64,000 bases of DNA from CALBPI01 sp963922335 (lineage in GTDB: Bacteria; Pseudomonadota; Gammaproteobacteria; Steroidobacterales; Woeseiaceae). The notes below the pieces were generated by a model. The model was not told the origin of the DNA. It saw nothing but the letters and a program-made list of their open reading frames with translations, and did no database searches. A program made the position numbers and the translations under genes. The stretch spans positions 191,606 through 255,605 of the forward strand of contig CAWUIB010000004.1 in assembly GCA_963922335.1 (NCBI GenBank), read 5' to 3'. Positions within the stretch are counted from its first letter, which is position 1. Each line of letters opens with the position of its first letter. Of the stretch, positions 60,680 to 64,000 are shown piece by piece.

Positions 60680-61773
60680 TCGCTGGCGCCAGGCGTCGCC
60701 GTCGGCAGCGTATCTCGATACTGCTCCCAATCTTCCACTATGGCATCAAGTACGACGCGACCGACCGTATACGCCGTATCAATAGACGGAATCCCATTGT
60801 CCGGGTAAGGCGCCGATTTGCTCCAAGCCGCTGATTTGTCAGGCGGTGGCATTGTGAAGTTGCTTGCCGTTCTCAGCACCAACACGCGCTCGGCGTCGGC
60901 GCGCGCGATACGATCGAGCCGGTGAATTGCGGTCAACGTCCCGCTGTCCTCCATATTGGAGGTCATGAAGTTTGCTTCCGAACCTGCGTATAAGCGCAAC
61001 CAATCGTTCGCCCAGGTATTCAACAATTCCCCATGCCAGTAAGTGCTAGCCGACAGCGTGTCACCGATCGTCACGAATGGGGGTCGTCTCGCAGCACTAC
61101 CCTCCGGGTAAAGCTGACGGAACTCACTGATGCCCGGAGCATCCGGGAGCTCAATGTCTTTGGTGAGTTGGTACGCCCAGTCGACCAGATTACGATCGAG
61201 CTCAAAATGCACGGTATCGAGCGTCCACGTGCCGTAGATATCTTCGGGGTCCTGTGTCGGCTCTTTTGCCCCCAGAGGGATTAAGCCGTAGGGCCAGTCT
61301 TCAGGGATCTCACGTCCATCGATCTCGTAGAGCAGATCGCCATCGACGACGTGTCTCGCCCAGGCAGCGGACCCCAGAGACAGATCGTCAGGGTCGCCGC
61401 CCGCGATACCCGCGATAAGCCAGTACGCTTTGGAGACATCAACACGTTCGTCATATCCGAGGGCCATCACCGAAGCCGTAGCGTTCGGTATGCCGCCGCC
61501 CAGCAGGAAGATCAGTACACCGTCATCCGTGAGGTACAGGTCGGACTCTCCGGCCGGAAACGCGAGCTCTTTGGTGATCTCATAGCCCTCGAGCCAACGT
61601 TGGAGCTCCCCTGGCTCATCGCCAAGCGGTTCGCCCCGCTCGAACATCGCCATGACTACGGCCTTGATCTCGATCGCTTCAGAGACCGGATCGGTGGCTG
61701 CAACTTCACCGCATCCGCTCAAAGTTACCAAGGAAACCAAAACGAGCGCGTAAATCCGCGAACGTGTATTCAT
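60676..61773 (-). CDS. NUP-family lipoprotein (second copy)
   Basis: 365 residues from ATG at 61773, with GAAGGGG upstream. Lipobox LSGC about residue 21. The mature part parallels the 58331 protein: IKAVVMAMFERG, TASVMALGYDERVDVSKAYW, IAGIAGGDPDDLSLGSAAWA, TYWHGELLNTWANDW and LVLRTASNFTMPPPDKSAA. It has no helices beyond the signal and resembles nucleoside phosphorylases. The pair flanks the AzgA permease, one on each strand. It should be an anchored periplasmic protein acting on purine nucleosides. Alternative: a binding protein rather than an enzyme. Confidence 0.82.
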   Translation of the reverse strand: MNTRSRIYALVLVSLVTLSGCGEVAATDPVSEAIEIKAVVMAMFERGEPLGDEPGELQRWLEGYEITKELAFPAGESDLYLTDDGVLIFLLGGGIPNATASVMALGYDERVDVSKAYWLIAGIAGGDPDDLSLGSAAWARHVVDGDLLYEIDGREIPEDWPYGLIPLGAKEPTQDPEDIYGTWTLDTVHFELDRNLVDWAYQLTKDIELPDAPGISEFRQLYPEGSAARRPPFVTIGDTLSASTYWHGELLNTWANDWLRLYAGSEANFMTSNMEDSGTLTAIHRLDRIARADAERVLVLRTASNFTMPPPDKSAAWSKSAPYPDNGIPSIDTAYTVGRVVLDAIVEDWEQYRDTLPTATPGASE

Positions 61774-61812
61774 CGTGACCCCTTCTTCATCGTTCTTTCG
61801 CGATCTTTCACC

Positions 61813-61841
61813 ATTTTGTCCTGCACGTTGACACACTGCAA
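61813..61841 (-). promoter_or_regulatory. Candidate promoter of the NUP lipoprotein-AzgA operon
   Basis: On the minus strand TTGCAG (61841-61836) and CAAAAT (61818-61813) are separated by 17 bases, a fair match to a sigma-70 promoter. It lies about 40 bases upstream of the ATG at 61773. Both hexamers deviate from consensus. Confidence 0.35.
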
Positions 61842-62044
61842 GGCGGTTTGTGCGGGTAGCAGTTCAGGGCACACGAAATTCCTTTTATGGGCATATTTTC
61901 TCAAATAGAAATCACGAAAATTTATCGGGCGACCTGAAATCTCGCTTATGCTAACTCACTGACGATTCTAAAAAATGTTGTTTTTTCAACAACTTTCAGC
62001 TTCTTTTCGATTACTCCCCTATTCGGTTCGATTCGCAAAAGCCG

Positions 62045-62050
62045 TATAAT
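62045..62050 (+). promoter_or_regulatory. Candidate -10 element of nfeD-SPFH
   Basis: TATAAT, exact consensus, lies 29 bases before the nfeD ATG at 62080. A -35 box is not clear (TTCGGT-like sequence 17 bases upstream). The transcript would begin about 62057 and carry the strong ribosome site GGAGGAG at 62066-62072. Confidence 0.5.
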
Positions 62051-62079
62051 TGATCGACAAATAACGGAGGAGACAACAC

Positions 62080-62526
62080 ATGATTTGGTGGGCTTGGCTT
62101 GCGATCGGCTTCATTTTGCTGGGCGCTGAGATGTTCATGCTGGACGCCGCGTTCTATCTGGTGTTCCTCGGACTCGCAGCACTAGCCACGGGCTTTACGG
62201 TGATGTCCGGAATCCCACTCCCTGAATGGATCCAGTGGGTGATGTTCGCGGTGTTGTCCGCGGTAACAATGGTGATGTTCCGGGAACGGCTCTATAAGAA
62301 GCTTCGTGGCGACCCGATCGGCTTCGACGATCAGGTGGATGGACGCCATGTCATCGTACTCGAAGGGGTCGTGGTGGGCGGACGCACCCGAGTAGAGTTC
62401 CGAGGCTCACGCTGGGATGCGATCAACACCGGCGACAGCTCGCTCGAAACCGGAGAGCAAGCGCTAATCGTCAAAGCAGAAGGATCGTTGCTGGAAATTC
62501 GGGCCATAGCGTCCGCCAGCGGCTAA
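62080..62526 (+). CDS. NfeD family membrane protein
   Basis: 148 residues: two or three membrane helices (about 5-75) followed by a small OB-fold domain (about 85-145, EGVVVGGRTRVEFRGSRWDAIN), the short NfeD form. GGAGGAG 7 bases upstream supports the ATG. NfeD proteins pair with SPFH proteins and are thought to organise membrane microdomains or assist proteolysis of membrane proteins. The SPFH gene follows after 41 bases, the classic arrangement. Confidence 0.92.
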   Translation: MIWWAWLAIGFILLGAEMFMLDAAFYLVFLGLAALATGFTVMSGIPLPEWIQWVMFAVLSAVTMVMFRERLYKKLRGDPIGFDDQVDGRHVIVLEGVVVGGRTRVEFRGSRWDAINTGDSSLETGEQALIVKAEGSLLEIRAIASASG

Positions 62527-62567
62527 CAACAAATTCACGCTAACAACAAACTAGAGGAAGTACATTT

Positions 62568-63503
62568 ATGGTGGACTTTGGAGCAATCGTAGCAATAGTG
62601 ATGGTCATCGCAGTGATCATCGTCATCGCCAAAACCGCGACGATCGTGCCGCAGCAAAGCGCGTACGTTATCGAGAGCCTCGGCAAGTTTTCACGCACGC
62701 TCAACGCGGGATTCCATATCCTGATTCCGTTCCTGGAGCGCGTGGCTTACAAACACTCGCTGAAAGAACATGCGATGGATATCCCGGAGCAGATCTGTAT
62801 CACGAAAGACAACGTACAGGTTGGTGTTGATGGCGTGCTGTACGTGCAGGTCACCAATCCGGAGCGGGCGTCCTACGGTATCGGCGACTTCATTTTCGCG
62901 ATCACCCAGTTGGCTCAGACCACGTTGCGTAGTGAGGTCGGCAAGATCGATCTCGACAAGACTTTCGAAGAACGCACCGCGATCAACCTCTCGGTCGTGG
63001 ACGAGCTGGACAAGGCATCTGACCCTTGGGGCGTGAAGGTACTGCGCTACGAGATCAAGAACATCAACCCGCCAAATGACGTTTTGAGCGCGATGGAAAA
63101 GCAGATGCGCGCTGAGCGTGAGAAGCGAGCAACGGTATTGACGTCCGAAGGTGAGCGCGACGCGAAGATCAATCAGGCTGAGGCTGAAAAGCGTCGCGTA
63201 GTCCTCGAGTCTGAGGCGGCGCAGGCGAAGCAGGTCAATGAAGCGCGCGGTGAAGCTGAGGCGATTCGTGAGGTGGCCAAGGCGACTGCGGAGGGGCTGC
63301 GCGAGGTCGCATCTGCGCTGTCGGGTGACGGTGGCGACAAGGCCATGCAGTTGCGTATCGCCGAGGACTATCTCGCCCGCTTCGGCAACCTCGCCAAAGA
63401 AGGCAATACGCTAATCGTGCCTGCCAATCTGTCCGACATGACGTCGATGATTAGCGCGGCCACCAAGGTGATCGACTCCACGAAGAGCTCACCGGCAAGC
63501 TAA
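62568..63503 (+). CDS. SPFH/band-7 paraslipin (QmcA-like)
   Basis: 311 residues. A single N-terminal membrane helix (about 5-25) precedes the band-7 domain: VPQQSAYVIESLGKFSRTLNAGF-type start (here split as VPQQSAYVIESLGKF), PFLERVAYKHSLKEH and TTLRSEVGKIDLDKTFEER. A long alanine/glutamate-rich coiled-coil (about 175-245) drives oligomerisation. The C-terminal NTLIVPANLSDMTSMISA is typical of QmcA/stomatin-like paraslipins. Partner of NfeD upstream; it scaffolds membrane domains and modulates FtsH-like proteases. AGAGGAAG precedes the ATG. Confidence 0.95.
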   Translation: MVDFGAIVAIVMVIAVIIVIAKTATIVPQQSAYVIESLGKFSRTLNAGFHILIPFLERVAYKHSLKEHAMDIPEQICITKDNVQVGVDGVLYVQVTNPERASYGIGDFIFAITQLAQTTLRSEVGKIDLDKTFEERTAINLSVVDELDKASDPWGVKVLRYEIKNINPPNDVLSAMEKQMRAEREKRATVLTSEGERDAKINQAEAEKRRVVLESEAAQAKQVNEARGEAEAIREVAKATAEGLREVASALSGDGGDKAMQLRIAEDYLARFGNLAKEGNTLIVPANLSDMTSMISAATKVIDSTKSSPAS

Positions 63504-63535
63504 CCAAAAAAAGCCCGGTCACGGATGACCGGGCT
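63503..63535 (-). terminator. Intrinsic terminator for the minus-strand repeat gene, possibly bidirectional
   Basis: AGCCCGGTCA (63512-63521) and TGACCGGGCT (63526-63535) form a perfect 10-bp stem with a CGGA loop. On the minus strand it is followed by a run of T residues (complement of the A run at 63506-63512), giving a strong terminator for the gene at 63595. On the plus strand the stem lies directly after the paraslipin stop without a T-tract, so it may end that transcript only weakly. Confidence 0.85.
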
Positions 63536-63594
63536 AACTCTTGAACCAGTGACGGAGTTGGGGGTGGTCTTATCTGGTTCGTTCTCAGGAGAGA

Positions 63595-64000
63595 CTATTT
63601 GCCGTCGTCGTCAGCTTCGCTCGACACCTCGGAACCGGATCGCTCAATGCTCTGACTCCGGGTCACACTTTCCCCCTTGGCATTCGTTCGAGTCGCGGTG
63701 CGCGTCGCACCGTTCTCGGTGCGAGTTGTATCGATATCCGCGCTCCGCGTTTTTCCGTTCGGACCTGTTTCCACCACGTCGCGACTCCAGGTTTGCGACT
63801 CAGCATCCCAGCTTCCCTCGGCGTTGCGCGATGCCGTCTCACCGTTTGGTCCTACCCATCCGGTATCGCGGGTATATCCGTTTTCTGTTCGGGCTGTATC
63901 GGTAGTGCGCGTCGCCGACCTGCCATCAGGGCCTGTGGTTTCGCGTGTGGTGCGTGCACGGCGGTTGGCTTCGTCAACCTCGCGAGTCGTGGTGCGCTCT
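63595..64000 (-). CDS. Arg/Thr-rich repeat protein, C-terminal part
   Basis: The frame is open from the window edge (first complete codon at 63999) to TAG at 63595-63597, 134 residues with no start required inside. It is made of imperfect units around TGPNGKTRS, TENGATRTATRT, TGPDGRSATRTT and GWVGPNGETASRN, rich in Thr, Arg and Gly-Pro-Asn-Gly turns, ending in an acidic tail EVSSEADDDGK. Similar repeated Thr/Arg proteins occur as uncharacterised, probably exported proteins in other proteobacteria. The N-terminus, and any signal peptide, lies outside the window. A strong terminator follows. Confidence 0.75.
   Translation of the reverse strand, partial: ERTTTREVDEANRRARTTRETTGPDGRSATRTTDTARTENGYTRDTGWVGPNGETASRNAEGSWDAESQTWSRDVVETGPNGKTRSADIDTTRTENGATRTATRTNAKGESVTRSQSIERSGSEVSSEADDDGK

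Larger units (their letters stand above)
61774..62079. other. Intergenic region, divergent promoters
   Basis: 306 bases between the second NUP lipoprotein gene and nfeD. The right half is notably A/T rich and carries GTTGTT (61977-61982) with AACAAC (61988-61993), a small stem with a T-rich loop. It holds candidate promoter elements for both directions, given separately. No coding frame is supported. Confidence 0.6.

Noticed and set aside
1..64000. tRNA, rRNA, CRISPR, transposase, integrase or phage genes
   Set aside because: Looked for on both strands; no cloverleaf-like stretch, spacer array, recombinase or phage structural gene could be supported.

Overview
The window looks like a chromosomal stretch of a moderately GC-rich (about 55-60% by eye) Gram-negative bacterium, most likely a gammaproteobacterium. 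Support comes from lipoprotein and Sec signal peptides, a TonB-dependent outer-membrane receptor, a TfpX/TfpZ-type pilin accessory protein, phosphoenolpyruvate carboxylase, YajQ, YbjQ, NfeD/SPFH and GGDEF proteins. Genes are packed tightly, mostly with 4-bp start/stop overlaps. I see no rRNA, tRNA, CRISPR array, insertion sequence or prophage. The species cannot be named from the sequence alone.

Layout. 1-12.6 kb is mixed housekeeping on the plus strand: the end of an ABC exporter, a TlpA-like lipoprotein, YajQ, PEP carboxylase, an MFS carrier, a DCC-family protein, a BaiN/YhiN flavoprotein, a peroxiredoxin-like/prolyl-hydroxylase fusion, a YbjQ and a YbjQ-M48 protease fusion, and a tandem GST-N protein; a TfpX-like gene runs the other way. 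12.6-16.2 kb holds a diguanylate cyclase, a small secreted protein, a membrane-tethered methyltransferase and two divergent phosphoribosyltransferases.

From 16.2 to 61.8 kb almost everything serves purine salvage and complete purine catabolism. Urease is encoded in two separated minus-strand blocks: ureB-ureC-ureE-ureF-ureG-phyH (20.8 down to 16.2 kb), and nucleoside hydrolase-ureD-ureA-2OG oxygenase-MFS (28.3 down to 24.1 kb). Between them, on the opposite strand, sits a two-gene unit: a duplicated DUF1538 membrane protein and a multi-domain P-II-like protein. Next come a second MFS-2OG oxygenase pair, a PQQ-dependent quinohemoprotein dehydrogenase, a DUF998 protein and a secreted repeat protein. 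The central catabolic run is ribokinase, hydroxyisourate hydrolase, xdhABC and puuD, then (after an antisense FMN hydroxyacid oxidase) puuE, OHCU decarboxylase, allantoicase, ureidoglycolate lyase and guanine deaminase. After a MASE1-GGDEF protein there follow an exported SAM hydroxide adenosyltransferase-like protein, 8-oxoguanine deaminase, an adenine deaminase-like enzyme, an NCS2 xanthine/urate permease, an exported adenosine deaminase, a TonB receptor, two NUP-family lipoproteins and an AzgA-type purine permease.

Working model (inference): nucleosides and nucleobases reach the periplasm through the TonB receptor or porins, and are deaminated and cleaved by exported enzymes. Bases enter through the NCS2 and AzgA carriers. 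Deaminases and XDH convert them to urate. PuuD, HIUase, OHCU decarboxylase, allantoinase, allantoicase and ureidoglycolate lyase give glyoxylate plus two ureas, and urease releases ammonia. Ribose freed by the nucleoside hydrolase goes to ribokinase. No helix-turn-helix regulator is present in the window; the only regulatory-type proteins are two GGDEF enzymes and the P-II-like protein. The right end holds an nfeD-SPFH pair and the 3' part of an Arg/Thr-rich repeat protein.
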